A stretch of 62,966 nucleotides of DNA from Oscillospiraceae bacterium (GCA_017547245.1 JAFYQD010000001.1:120174-183139); one strand, 5' to 3'; positions 54,139-62,938 are shown, counted from the stretch's first letter. The notes: generated from the letters alone by a model not told the origin. Made by a program: numbers and translations.

Positions 54139-55677
54139 ATGGAAAAGAAGTATTTGTTGGGTATTGACAATGGCGGCACTTCTCTGAAGGCCGGCCTGTA
54201 CGACCTGGAAGGCAAAGAAATTGCCACCGCAAACCACAGCGTAACCCAGATCATGCCCCACGACGGCTGGCTGGAACGCTCTTTGGATGAAGTTTGGGAA
54301 GCCAACTGCATCATCATCCGCAAGGTAATTGAAAAGGCCGGCATTGATCCTGCCAATATTCTGGGTGTTGCCGCCACCGGCTATGCCAACGGCGCTGTTT
54401 TTGTAGGTGAAGATCTGGAATCTGTTATGCCCAACTGCATCCTGTCGGGCGACCTGCGTGCCAAGGACTACATCAAGAAGTGGTACAGCGACGGCACCAT
54501 CGAAAAGAACAACGTCACCACCGGTCAGAGCCTGTGGGCCGGCCAGCCTGTTGCTCTGGCAGCATGGATGAAGGACAATCAGCCTGAAATTCTTGAAAAA
54601 ACCAAGTACATCATGAGCATCACCGACTATCTGCGTCTGAAGCTTTCCGGTGCTCCCATGGCTGACGTTACCAACGCCTCCACCATCAGCTCCCTGAACC
54701 TGTACACCCGTCAGTGGGATAAGGAAGTTCTGACCAACATCGGCCTTGCCGAATGCTATGACAAAATGCCTGCTGAAATCATCAACTCGGCAGAATCCAA
54801 GAGCAGCGTTACCGCCAAGGCCGCTGCCGAAACTGGTCTTAAGGAAGGCACCCCCGTTATGGGCGGTATGGCTGACATTTCTGCCTGCGCACTGGCCACC
54901 GGTATCACTGATTCCGAAACCCTTTGCCTGATTTTGGGCACCTGGGGCATCAACGAAGCAATCGGTCCTCAGGTCATTGCTGACCCCAACTTCTTCATGA
55001 CCTCCCTCTACCCCATCGACGGTTACTACCTGCATACCGAAGGCAGCACCACCTCTGCCTCCAACCTGCAGTGGTTTGTAGATAACTATATGGGCGAAGA
55101 AAAGGCCGCCATGGAAGCCGAAGGCAAGAATGTTTACGATGCCTGCGAAGAAATGATTGCTTCCGTTCCTTACGATGACAGCACCATCATCTTCATGCCC
55201 TTCCTGTACGGCACCAACGCCAATCTGGATGCCAAGAGCTGCTTTATCGGTCTGAACGGCCGTCACGACAAGCGCTATATGCTGCGTGCCGTTTACGAAG
55301 GCATCATGTTCAGCCATATGTACCACATCGAAAAGCTCTGCAAGTACCGCGGTACCGAATTTGCCAAGGCCCGCATCTCGGGCGGCGGCGCAGGTTCTGC
55401 AACTTGGGTTCAGATGTTCTCTGACGCTCTGCAGATTCCCATCGAAGTTCCCGCTGCCAAGGAACTGGGCTGCCTGGGTGCTGCCATGTGCGCCGCCATC
55501 GGCTCCAAGGCTGTCGGCAGCTTTGAAGAAGCTTCCAAGACCTTCTCCAAGATTAAGAAGACCTACCAGCCCAACCCTGAACGCGCCGCATACTACAAGA
55601 CCAAGTACGGCATCTATAAGAAGCTGCTGGAAGCTATGGACGGTGTATGGGCTGATTTCGCTGCCATTGAAAAGTAA
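54139..55677 (+). CDS. FGGY-family carbohydrate kinase (LyxK-like)
   Basis: A 512-residue sugar kinase. The N-terminal phosphate loop is LLGIDNGGTSLKAGLYD. The second domain has the adenosine-binding ISGGGAGSATWVQMFSDAL and the conserved PIEVPAAKELGCLGAAM. By eye it resembles E. coli L-xylulose kinase LyxK along its length, including PGWAER-like DGWLERSLDEVW and GTWGINEAIG. Many FGGY kinases act on C4-C6 ketoses or polyols, so the substrate is open. ATG 54139 has AAAGGAG upstream. It is followed after 18 bases by the SorC gene. Confidence 0.9.
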   Translation: MEKKYLLGIDNGGTSLKAGLYDLEGKEIATANHSVTQIMPHDGWLERSLDEVWEANCIIIRKVIEKAGIDPANILGVAATGYANGAVFVGEDLESVMPNCILSGDLRAKDYIKKWYSDGTIEKNNVTTGQSLWAGQPVALAAWMKDNQPEILEKTKYIMSITDYLRLKLSGAPMADVTNASTISSLNLYTRQWDKEVLTNIGLAECYDKMPAEIINSAESKSSVTAKAAAETGLKEGTPVMGGMADISACALATGITDSETLCLILGTWGINEAIGPQVIADPNFFMTSLYPIDGYYLHTEGSTTSASNLQWFVDNYMGEEKAAMEAEGKNVYDACEEMIASVPYDDSTIIFMPFLYGTNANLDAKSCFIGLNGRHDKRYMLRAVYEGIMFSHMYHIEKLCKYRGTEFAKARISGGGAGSATWVQMFSDALQIPIEVPAAKELGCLGAAMCAAIGSKAVGSFEEASKTFSKIKKTYQPNPERAAYYKTKYGIYKKLLEAMDGVWADFAAIEK

Positions 55678-55695
55678 CGATAAGGGGATATAATA

Positions 55696-56676
55696 ATGTC
55701 CGGCAACGCCAAGTACGATTTTGAAACCATGGTCCAGGTAGCCAAAATGTACTACCAAAAGGACATGAACCAACAGGATATTGCCAAAGAGTTCGGCTGG
55801 TCCCGTTCCATGGTTTCCATGATCCTTTCGGAGGCCAAGGACTGCGGCATCATTGAGGTGCGCATCCATGACCTCACCTCCAACGATGAAGAACTTTCTT
55901 CCCAGCTGAAGGAACGGTTTGGTCTGCAGGATTGTATTGTTGTTCCCACCAGCGCCACTTCTCTGCCCCTGCTTACAAAAATTGTTGCCGGTCAGGCTGC
56001 CACCTTTGCCCAACAGCATATCCGCAGCCATTCCATCATCGGCACAGCATGGGGCACCACCTGTCAGGAGTTTATGCTGTCTTTCTCCAACACAAACAAC
56101 CTTGTGGACGTAAACGTGGTTCCTCTTATTGGCGGCAGCAGCCGTGTCGGTGGTGAATATCAGCTGAACGAAATGGTTCGTATGTTTGCCGAAAAGGTTC
56201 GTGGTATTCCCTCTTTCCTCTATGTTCCCCACCAGGCCGAAACCATGGAGGACAAAATGCTGTACATGAAAAGCATGTACATGCAGGATATCCTTTCCAA
56301 GTGGGAGAACATGGACACCGTTATCATAAGTGTCGGTGCTCCTCCGGAATACTATGCCGGTCAGGCTCATTCTGACCCCTTTGAGCTGCGCGAACGTTTT
56401 ATCGAGTCACCCAACCGTCCGGTGGGCGATATCATTGCACGACGCATTACCTATGATGGTCGTTTTCTGGATTCCGACTTTGACAACCGCCTTATTGCAG
56501 CCGATGAAAATGCGCTGCGCAGTGCCAAAAAGGTTATCTGTGCCGCCTGCGGCCGCCACAAGGTATTGTCCATCATCGGTGCGCTCCGTATGGGAATCAT
56601 CCACAGCTTTATCACCGATGCCGAAACAGCCCGTGTGCTGATTGACCTGTTGGACAGCGAGCCGACATCGGTATAA
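55696..56676 (+). CDS. SorC-family sugar-responsive transcriptional regulator
   Basis: A 326-residue regulator. The N-terminal helix-turn-helix is MNQQDIAKEFGWSRSMVSMILSEA, typical of SorC/DeoR-type sugar regulators. The remaining 260 residues form the phosphosugar-binding domain (IIGTAWGTT, VPLIGGSSRVGGEYQLNE, ISVGAPPEYY, GDIIARRITYDGRFLD). Ligands are usually phosphosugars made by the neighbouring kinase, which fits the position 18 bases after the FGGY gene. A terminator follows. Confidence 0.92.
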   Translation: MSGNAKYDFETMVQVAKMYYQKDMNQQDIAKEFGWSRSMVSMILSEAKDCGIIEVRIHDLTSNDEELSSQLKERFGLQDCIVVPTSATSLPLLTKIVAGQAATFAQQHIRSHSIIGTAWGTTCQEFMLSFSNTNNLVDVNVVPLIGGSSRVGGEYQLNEMVRMFAEKVRGIPSFLYVPHQAETMEDKMLYMKSMYMQDILSKWENMDTVIISVGAPPEYYAGQAHSDPFELRERFIESPNRPVGDIIARRITYDGRFLDSDFDNRLIAADENALRSAKKVICAACGRHKVLSIIGALRMGIIHSFITDAETARVLIDLLDSEPTSV

Positions 56677-56698
56677 CAACTCAACTTACTAAAAAAGC

Positions 56699-56735
56699 GG
56701 CAGGTCCGGCCCCACGGCAGACCTGCCCTTTTTTC
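56699..56735 (+). terminator. Terminator after the kinase-SorC pair
   Basis: Eight-base arms GGCAGGTC / GACCTGCC around a 13-base loop, then CTTTTTTC. It separates the kinase-regulator unit from pdxA-like gene 31 bases on, though partial read-through is plausible. Confidence 0.75.
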
Positions 56736-56766
56736 AAAACACGTTAAGGAAAGTGAGGTTACTGCT

Positions 56767-57738
56767 ATGCTGCTTGGTATCACAATGGGCGACCCTGCAG
56801 GTGTCGGCCCCGAAATCATCATCAAAGCATTGGCCGCCGATGCTGCACTGCGCCGCCGTTGTGTGGTTTATGGCGCAAAATGCATCCTTGATTACTACAA
56901 CAAAACTTTTAACCATGGCCTGAACATTCAGCTTGTCTCCTCCTCTGCCGAAGGGGACGCCGATGCGCTGCGTGTTATCGAGCCCGTTCCCCTGTCCATG
57001 GAAGATTTTGAAATCGGCAAGGTTTCGTCCGCCTGCGGCAATGTGGCATTTCGTTGTCTGGAGGCCGCTGTCAAAGCTGCTTTGGACAAAAAAATTGGCG
57101 TTATTGTTACCGCACCGCTGAACAAGGAAGCCATGAATCTTGCAGGCCACCATTATGATGGCCACACCGGTGCGCTGGCCCATCTGACCGGCTGCCCCCG
57201 TGTTGCCATGCTGCTTTGGACCGACCTGCTTAAAGTTATCCATGTTACCACCCATGTTTCGATGCGTCAGGCCTGCGATATGATTAAAACGCCCCGTGTG
57301 GTGCAAACCATTGAGCTTGCACACGAAACACTGGTGCAGGCAGGATATGAAAAGCCCCGTATTGCCGTAGCCGGACTGAACGCCCACGCAGGCGAAAACG
57401 GCCTTTTCGGCATCGAAGAAATAGAGGAAATCATTCCTGCCATTGAACAGTGCAAAGCCAAAGGCATGTGTGTGGACGGCCCCCTCCCTCCCGACACCGT
57501 TTTCCTGAAGTGCAAAAACGGCGTTTATGATGTTGTTGTGGCCATGTACCACGACCAGGGCCATATTCCGCTCAAGCTGCTGGACTTCCAGGGCGGTGTG
57601 AATATCTCGGTAGGTCTGCCGGTGCTGCGCACCTCGGTTGACCACGGCACCGCCTTTGACATTGCCGGCAAGGGTATTGCCTCCGACGGCAGTCTGCTGG
57701 AAGCCATCAAGGTGGCCGATCTGTTGGCAAATGAATAA
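56767..57738 (+). CDS. PdxA-family 4-phospho-hydroxyacid dehydrogenase (PdxA2-like)
   Basis: A 323-residue NAD-dependent oxidative decarboxylase of the PdxA family. It opens GITMGDPAGVGPEI; metal-binding histidines are in VTTHVSMRQA, LNAHAGENG and AMYHDQGHIP; TSVDHGTAFDIAGKG closes the active site. Classical PdxA makes pyridoxine precursors, but PdxA2 forms oxidise 4-phospho-threonate or erythronate in sugar-acid catabolism. With no pyridoxine gene nearby and a sugar kinase upstream, the second role is more likely here. That assignment is inference. Confidence 0.88.
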   Translation: MLLGITMGDPAGVGPEIIIKALAADAALRRRCVVYGAKCILDYYNKTFNHGLNIQLVSSSAEGDADALRVIEPVPLSMEDFEIGKVSSACGNVAFRCLEAAVKAALDKKIGVIVTAPLNKEAMNLAGHHYDGHTGALAHLTGCPRVAMLLWTDLLKVIHVTTHVSMRQACDMIKTPRVVQTIELAHETLVQAGYEKPRIAVAGLNAHAGENGLFGIEEIEEIIPAIEQCKAKGMCVDGPLPPDTVFLKCKNGVYDVVVAMYHDQGHIPLKLLDFQGGVNISVGLPVLRTSVDHGTAFDIAGKGIASDGSLLEAIKVADLLANE

Positions 57739-57741
57739 ATA

Positions 57742-57776
57742 AAATCCCTGTAAGCTGCCTGCTTGCAGGGATTTTT
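57742..57776 (+). terminator. Terminator of the pdxA-like gene
   Basis: Thirteen-base arms AAATCCCTGTAAG / CTTGCAGGGATTT (one G-U) around CTGCCTG, ending in a T-run. Confidence 0.88.
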
Positions 57777-57830
57777 ACGTCTTAATCTGCATGAAAAGGT
57801 GTATCAAACCCACCGCCGTGCAGGGGTGCC

Positions 57831-57878
57831 GTCAATCACCCCGAATCGATTGACATCACCATATCCATACTATAAAAT
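57831..57878 (+). promoter_or_regulatory. Promoter with overlapping operator, upstream of the IDH-like gene
   Basis: A perfect TTGACA (57850-57855), a 17-base spacer and TAAAAT (57873-57878). A perfect inverted repeat, GTCAATC (57831-57837), 10 bases, GATTGAC (57848-57854), covers the -35 box. Its 24-base span is typical of a dimeric repressor site. It does not match the Rex consensus. Confidence 0.68.
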
Positions 57879-57962
57879 AAAAAGATGTGGAAAGCTTTTC
57901 CGCATGTTCGCTATTCATCAAAAACCGGGGCGGTGTGTATCCCGGTATAGGAGGAAAACATT

Positions 57963-59123
57963 ATGCAAGACAAAATCAAAGCTGCTGCCGAACATTATGC
58001 AAAACTGGTTGAAAGCCAGCTGGCCCGCGTACAGCGTATGAAGGAACAGGGTGACTTTCTGGATTACGCCAAGATGGATAAAATCATCATTGGTGTGTGC
58101 GGCGGTGACGGCATCGGCCCTGTAATTACCAACGAATCGGCCCGTGTTCTGCGCTTTTTGCTGAAGGACGAAGTTGCCTGCGGCAAAATTGAATTCCGTG
58201 ACATCGATGGCCTTACCATTGAAAACCGTGTGGCCCATATGCAGGCCATTCCCGACAATGTACTGGCCGAACTGAAGGCCTGCCATGTCATTCTGAAGGG
58301 ACCCACCACCACTCCCCGTGCCGGCGACCCCTGGCCCAACATTGAAAGTGCCAACGTTGCCATGCGCAAAGAGCTGGACCTTTTTGCCAATGTACGTCCC
58401 GTAAAGGTTGCCGAACAGGGCATTGACTGGACCTTCTTCCGTGAAAACACCGAGGGCAGCTATGCTCTGGGCTCCAACGGCATTCACATCGATGACGAGC
58501 TGTCTTTCGACTTTACTGTTACCACCACCGAAGGCACCGACCGCATTGCCCGCCTGGCCTATGATTTTGCCAAAAAGAACGGCAAGAACCGTGTTTCCAT
58601 CGTTACTAAGGCAAACATCATGAAGACCACCGACGGCAAGTTCCTGCGCCTGTGCCAGAACGTTGCTGCCGAATATCCCGAAATTACCACCGATGACTGG
58701 TACATCGACATTATGACCGCCAAGTTGATTGACGAAAAGCGCCGCCGCGATTTCCAGGTATTTGTTCTGCCCAACCTCTACGGCGACATCATCACCGACG
58801 AAGCTGCCGAATTCCAGGGTGGTGTCGGCACCGCTGGCAGCGCCAACATCGGCAAGCGCTATGCCATGTTTGAAGCCATCCACGGCTCTGCTCCCCGTAT
58901 GGTCGCCGAAGGCCGCGACATCTATGCCGACCCCTGCAGCATGCTGCGTGCCGCCGTTCTGCTGCTCTCCCACATCGGCTATCAGGAAGAATCGGACAAG
59001 CTGGCAAAGGCTTTGGATATCTGCACCGGCCCCGAAGCCGCAATGAAGGTGACCGGCCGCAACACCGGCTGCACCTGCAAGGAATTTGGCGACTATGTTA
59101 TGGAGACCGTCAGCAGCCTGTAA
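57963..59123 (+). CDS. Isocitrate/isopropylmalate dehydrogenase family protein
   Basis: A 386-residue beta-decarboxylating dehydrogenase. The substrate loop IESANVAMRKELDLFANVRP matches NAD-type isocitrate dehydrogenase (S, N and R contacts). FFRENTEGSYALG, LPNLYGDIITDEAAEFQGGVGTA and FEAIHGSAPR are family signatures. An N-terminal extension of about 38 residues precedes IIIGVCGGDGIGPVI. It is either the cell's NAD-isocitrate dehydrogenase or acts on a related 2-hydroxyacid from the adjacent pathway. AGGAGG precedes the ATG. Confidence 0.88.
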   Translation: MQDKIKAAAEHYAKLVESQLARVQRMKEQGDFLDYAKMDKIIIGVCGGDGIGPVITNESARVLRFLLKDEVACGKIEFRDIDGLTIENRVAHMQAIPDNVLAELKACHVILKGPTTTPRAGDPWPNIESANVAMRKELDLFANVRPVKVAEQGIDWTFFRENTEGSYALGSNGIHIDDELSFDFTVTTTEGTDRIARLAYDFAKKNGKNRVSIVTKANIMKTTDGKFLRLCQNVAAEYPEITTDDWYIDIMTAKLIDEKRRRDFQVFVLPNLYGDIITDEAAEFQGGVGTAGSANIGKRYAMFEAIHGSAPRMVAEGRDIYADPCSMLRAAVLLLSHIGYQEESDKLAKALDICTGPEAAMKVTGRNTGCTCKEFGDYVMETVSSL

Positions 59124-59153
59124 AAAGGCCATCGCTTTGAAAGGATGAATGCA

Positions 59154-59819
59154 ATGCCTTCTTCGTCTACTTATAAAAAACCGGTTATCTCCACTTCGGT
59201 TATAAAGCGTCTGCCCCGCTATCGCCGCTTTTTGCGTAATCTGCGGGCCGATGGCATCACCCGCATTTCTTCCAAAGAACTGGCCCACCGCATGAACCTG
59301 ACTGCCAGCCAGATCCGACAGGACCTGAACTGCTTTGGCGGCTTCGGTCTGCAGGGTTACGGCTACAATGTGGATGACCTTTACCGCGAAATCGGCGTCA
59401 TTCTTGGTCTGGATAAATGCCGTCCCACCATTTTGCTGGGTGCCGGCAACCTGGGCAAGGCCATTGCCCGTCAGCTGGATTTTAACAGCATCGGTTTTGA
59501 CCTGATTGGCATTTTTGACAAGTCCGCCGACATCATTGGGCGCGAAATCCGCGACCTGACCGTTGCCGATGTTGCCACACTAAAAGAATTCTGCAAAACC
59601 CATCATCCCGAAGCCGCCATCCTGTGCATTCCCAGCTCTCAGGTGACCGACCTTGCCGATATGCTGGTGGAACTGGGCGTAAAAGGCTTCTGGAACTTCA
59701 CTCACTGTGACCTGGTTCATCGTTATGACAACATTGCGGTGGAAAGTGTTCACCTGTCTGACAGCCTGATGACCCTTTCTTACCACCTAAACGATTCCGG
59801 CAACACCAAAAAGAAGTAA
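59154..59819 (+). CDS. rex: Redox-sensing transcriptional repressor Rex
   Basis: Rex represses fermentation and respiration genes until NADH rises. The 221-residue protein has an N-terminal winged helix (ISTSVIKRLPRYRRFL, then ISSKELAHRMNLTASQIRQDL and GGFGLQGYGYNVDDL) and a Rossmann domain with ILLGAGNLGKAIARQ. The C-terminal swap helix follows. ATG 59154 is chosen because AAAGG lies 9 bases upstream; an ATG three codons earlier overlaps that site. It follows the dehydrogenase by 30 bases, probably in one transcript. Confidence 0.95.
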   Translation: MPSSSTYKKPVISTSVIKRLPRYRRFLRNLRADGITRISSKELAHRMNLTASQIRQDLNCFGGFGLQGYGYNVDDLYREIGVILGLDKCRPTILLGAGNLGKAIARQLDFNSIGFDLIGIFDKSADIIGREIRDLTVADVATLKEFCKTHHPEAAILCIPSSQVTDLADMLVELGVKGFWNFTHCDLVHRYDNIAVESVHLSDSLMTLSYHLNDSGNTKKK

Positions 59820-59830
59820 CCGAACATACA

Positions 59831-59867
59831 AAAACACCCGCCAGATGCTATATCTGACGGGTGTTTT
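59831..59867. terminator. Shared terminator of rex and the metallo-hydrolase gene
   Basis: Sixteen-base arms (59831-59846 and 59852-59867, one mismatch) around GCTAT, with T-runs in both directions. Confidence 0.92.
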
Positions 59868-59872
59868 TCTGC

Positions 59873-60625
59873 TTAAAATGTTTCGGTCTGGCCAAGCTGA
59901 TCCAGCAGGATAAGCTGATAGGGCAATTCGCCCTTTTTCTGCGATTCGTTTAGCACCGCACGCTCAAAGGGAGAAACCACACCCTCTTTGGCTGCTGCAA
60001 GGTGATATACCACCAATGTGGAAGGTGCCAGTTGTTCTATTACACGCTGACCCAATGGATTAAGATAAAACAGCGGATTGACAAACATTACATCCACATG
60101 CTCCCCTGCCAGCGAGGTTTCAAACCATGCGGGAATGTGGTCGGAATCCCCGGTAAACAGCAGCGTTTTTCCATCAAAATCCAGCAGCAGCGAACAACTT
60201 TGCACATTGCGGAACTGTGCGCCCATGTGACGCATGCCGGCTACCGTAAGTTTGGCGTTGCCAATGGTGGTTTTGTAGCTTTCCCCATCTGCAATAACAG
60301 GCGCAACAATCTCCACGCCGGTAAATTCCGCATATTCTTTCAAGCCTGCCAACCGACCGCCGCCCTCTGCCGGCACCACAATGCCCTGTACACGGTTGTT
60401 TTGCAGATAGGTTTGGGTCAGCCCGGCCATAAAATGGTCAATGTGTTCGTGGGTAAACAGCAAATAGTCGATGTCAGCCAGCTCGCCGCTGCCGCAAAGC
60501 ATCTGGCCAAGCAGGGTTTGCGGAACACCGTCAAACTCAAGATCATCATTGGTATGTATGCCGTCAATCAGATATCGAATCCCTTTATATTCCACCAACA
60601 CACCTGCGTTGGCTATCAGTTTCAT
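59873..60625 (-). CDS. MBL-fold metallo-hydrolase
   Basis: A 250-residue metallo-beta-lactamase-fold hydrolase. The metal motif is LFTHEHIDHFMAGL (HxHxDH), followed by GMRHMGAQFRNVQ and FTGDSDHIPAW. The opening MKLIANAGVLVEYKGIRYLID is typical of UlaG/YcbL-like cytosolic members. The substrate is unknown. ATG 60625 has GGAG 9 bases upstream; a GTG eight codons earlier is less well placed. Confidence 0.9.
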   Translation of the reverse strand: MKLIANAGVLVEYKGIRYLIDGIHTNDDLEFDGVPQTLLGQMLCGSGELADIDYLLFTHEHIDHFMAGLTQTYLQNNRVQGIVVPAEGGGRLAGLKEYAEFTGVEIVAPVIADGESYKTTIGNAKLTVAGMRHMGAQFRNVQSCSLLLDFDGKTLLFTGDSDHIPAWFETSLAGEHVDVMFVNPLFYLNPLGQRVIEQLAPSTLVVYHLAAAKEGVVSPFERAVLNESQKKGELPYQLILLDQLGQTETF

Positions 60626-60713
60626 CTTCACAGGCTCCAAACCGGGCACCTGCCTTTCTTTATGGGTTAAAATCTTTCGTTATTGTATCATAAAAACACC
60701 CCTTTGCAAAGAA

Positions 60714-60746
60714 AAATGCCACCCCTGAAAAACAAGGGCGGCATTT
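60714..60746 (-). terminator. Terminator of the spore protein gene
   Basis: Eleven-base arms (60714-60724 and 60736-60746); the single A-C mismatch on the plus strand becomes a G-U pair in the minus RNA. The minus strand continues with a T-run. Confidence 0.8.
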
Positions 60747-60759
60747 CTTCTTGAAGAAG

Positions 60760-60948
60760 TTACTTGATGGAGTTTTCGTAGCTTTCGATCATCTTTTTGA
60801 CCATCTGGCCGCCTACGCTGCCGGCCTGACGGGAGGTCAGGTCACCGTTGTAACCCTGCTTCAGGTTTACGCCTACTTCGTTGGCAGCTTCCATCTTAAA
60901 TTTGTTCATTGCTTCCTTGGCGGCAGGAACTACGTGCTTATTAGCCAT
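60760..60948 (-). CDS. Alpha/beta-type small acid-soluble spore protein
   Basis: A 62-residue DNA-coating spore protein that protects dormant DNA and feeds amino acids at germination. KFKMEAANEVGV holds the GPR protease site. LKQGYNGDLTSRQAGSVGGQMVKKMI is the conserved DNA-binding half. AAGGAG precedes the ATG. Its promoter resembles sigma-G (separate entry). This is the best evidence in the window for a spore-forming host. Confidence 0.96.
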   Translation of the reverse strand: MANKHVVPAAKEAMNKFKMEAANEVGVNLKQGYNGDLTSRQAGSVGGQMVKKMIESYENSIK

Positions 60949-60998
60949 GATTGTTTACTCTCCTTAAATCAACTTTTTTCTTACTGCGTTTGCAATAG

Positions 60999-61027
60999 TA
61001 GTATGGATTTTTAACAATCGGCTATAA
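60999..61027 (-). promoter_or_regulatory. Sigma-G-like promoter of the spore protein gene
   Basis: On the minus strand TTATA (61027-61023), a 17-base spacer and CATACTA (61005-60999). The -10 is a full match to forespore sigma-G; the -35 differs at its first base. The start lies about 43 bases before the ATG. Confidence 0.72.
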
Positions 61028-61128
61028 CAGGTAGTTTCGGGCGGTTTTTTCGGTAAAAAACGAAGTTTGCAAGAGGCAAAATATTCTGAAATTTCAAACC
61101 GTCTCTTGTTCCCCCACAATATTTTGTG

Positions 61129-61157
61129 TTGCTTTTTTACAATACATCTCTTAAAAT
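61129..61157 (+). promoter_or_regulatory. Promoter of the broken glucokinase/glucosidase gene
   Basis: TTGCTT (61129-61134), a 17-base spacer and TAAAAT (61152-61157). GGAGG (61180-61184) lies 9 bases before the ATG, so expression signals are still intact. Confidence 0.55.
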
Positions 61158-61193
61158 ATAACCCACAATAACGCCAAACGGAGGTTTTGGGCA

Positions 61194-61490
61194 ATGAAGA
61201 CTTATGCATTTGGGGTAGATGTAGGCGGAACCACGGTAAAACTGGGCCTTTTTTCCACCGGAGGAGAGCTGTTGGAAAAATAGGAAATCCCCACCCGGTC
61301 CGAAGAGGGCGGAAAGGCCATTCTTCCCGACATTGCCTCTTCTGTTCGCGAAAAGCTGAAAGAACGCAGCATCAGCCCTTGTGAAGTAGAAGGCATCGGC
61401 ATTGGTGTTCCCGGGCCGGTTGACACTAATTTTACCGTACACAAATGCGTAAATCTGGGCTGGGGTGTATTCAACCTGAAGGAAGCCAAA
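61194..61490 (+). pseudogene. ROK glucokinase remnant with nonsense codon
   Basis: The start of a ROK-family glucokinase: residues 6-20 FGVDVGGTTVKLGLF form the ATP-binding loop. Codon 30 is TAG (61281-61283), where relatives usually have Trp in EKWEIPT, so a single TGG-to-TAG change is likely. The frame then continues as ROK sequence (VEGIGIGVPGPVD, CVNLGWGVFNL) to about 61480. There the homology stops: the zinc motif and C-terminal two thirds are missing. The junction with GH13 sequence is in frame. Confidence 0.88.
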
Positions 61491-62912
61491 AAACGGGATA
61501 TGTACATCGTCATGGATCTGGTTACCAACCACTGCTCGGACAAACATGAGTGGTTCCAAAAAGCCTTGGAAGATCCTTATGGACATTATGGCAGCTATTT
61601 TTACTTCCGCAAAGGTCAAAACGGCAATCCCCCCACCAATTATCGAAGCTACTTTGGCGGCAGCACCTGGGATCCGGTTCCCGGCACAGATGACCTTTAT
61701 TATCTGCATATGTTTGCCAAGGAACAGCCTGATTTGAACTGGGAAAACCCCGAGGTACGCCAAAAGCTGTACGAAATGGTCAACTGGTGGCTGGATAAGG
61801 GCGTTGCCGGTTTCCGTATCGATGCCATCATCAATATCAAAAAGAATCTCGACTTCCCAAGTTTTGCGCCGGATGGCCCCGATGGGCTGGTGCTTTGTTC
61901 CCGCATGGTGGAATCGGCCAACGGCATCGGAACATTTCTGCAGGAACTGAAGAAAGAAACCTTTGAAAAATATGACGCCTTCACCGTAGGTGAGGTTTTT
62001 AGCATGAAAAAGGATGAGCTGGCAGAATTCATAGGCAGCGAGGGACATTTCTCCACCATGTTCGACTTCAGTGCTCAGGCATTGACCTTTGGCGGACACG
62101 GTTGGTACGATGCCCCCACGGTGCAGTTTGACGCCTGGCGCTCCGCCCTTTTTGCCGCACAACAGGAAGTGGAAGGTGTCGGCTTTTTGGCCAACATCAT
62201 CGAAAACCACGATGAACCCCGCGGTGCCAGCCGATTCCTGCCCGACCATGCCCGCAACGAAGCCGGCAAAAAAATGCTGGCTGCAACCTCTTTGCTGCTG
62301 CGCGGAATTCCCTTCCTTTATCAGGGACAGGAAATAGGAATGGAAAACTGCAGAATGGACGATATTTCTCAATATGAGGATATCAACACAATCGACCAGT
62401 ATCAGGTGGCTATCAAAGCCGGATGTACCCGCCAAGAAGCCCTTGAAGCCTGCTATATTCACAGCCGAGACAATGCCCGAACCCCTATGCAGTGGTCTGA
62501 CATGCCCAACGGTGGTTTTACCGCAGGAACCCCTTGGTTTGCAGTCAATCCAAACTACACCCATATCAATGTAGAAGAACAGCAGAACCGGGCCGACTCT
62601 TTGCTTTCGTGGTACAAAAAGCTGATTGCCCTGCGCAAAAACAAGGCGCATAAGGAAACCTTTGTCTATGGAAAAACAGTTCCTGCCTTTGAAACTGCAC
62701 CGGGAGTTTTGGCCTATCTGCGCCAAGGAACCGATGAAAGCATTCTGGTTGCAGGAAACTATGGCGAAAGCCCCTGCACACTACCCATTCAGCAGCCTGT
62801 TCGTAAAGTCCTTCTTTCCAACATGGAAAAAGAAGAGGCTGCCTACATACAAATTAAGCAGCAAGGTTGCCTTACATTAGAAAGCTGCGAGTGTATTGTC
62901 ATTCAGTTCTAA
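61482..62912 (+). pseudogene. GH13 alpha-glucosidase lacking its N-terminus, fused to the glucokinase remnant
   Basis: About 475 residues of an oligo-1,6-glucosidase/alpha-glucosidase. Conserved GH13 regions are present: MDLVTNHCSDKHEWF (I), GVAGFRIDAIINI (II, nucleophile D), FTVGEVFSM (III, acid E) and IIENHDEPRGASRF (IV). The C-terminal beta domain is intact. The first 90 or so residues, including the first barrel strands, are missing. ATG 61500 has no ribosome binding site, and translation from the glucokinase start ends at codon 30, so the product is probably not made. Confidence 0.85.
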
Positions 62913-62938
62913 AAAGCTTTATAATCGTAATAAAAAAA

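Noticed and set aside
54130-56370. 746-codon minus-strand frame opposite the FGGY kinase and SorC genes
   Set aside because: It spans two real genes and their junction and has low-complexity Gly/His/Asn content. It is an antisense artefact.
57739-57962. Rex operator in the region before the IDH-like gene
   Set aside because: No TTGTTAA-type half-sites; the palindrome present is GTCAATC/GATTGAC.
61500-62912. Independent GH13 gene starting at ATG 61500
   Set aside because: No ribosome binding site precedes it, the first barrel strands are missing, and the frame is continuous with the glucokinase remnant upstream.
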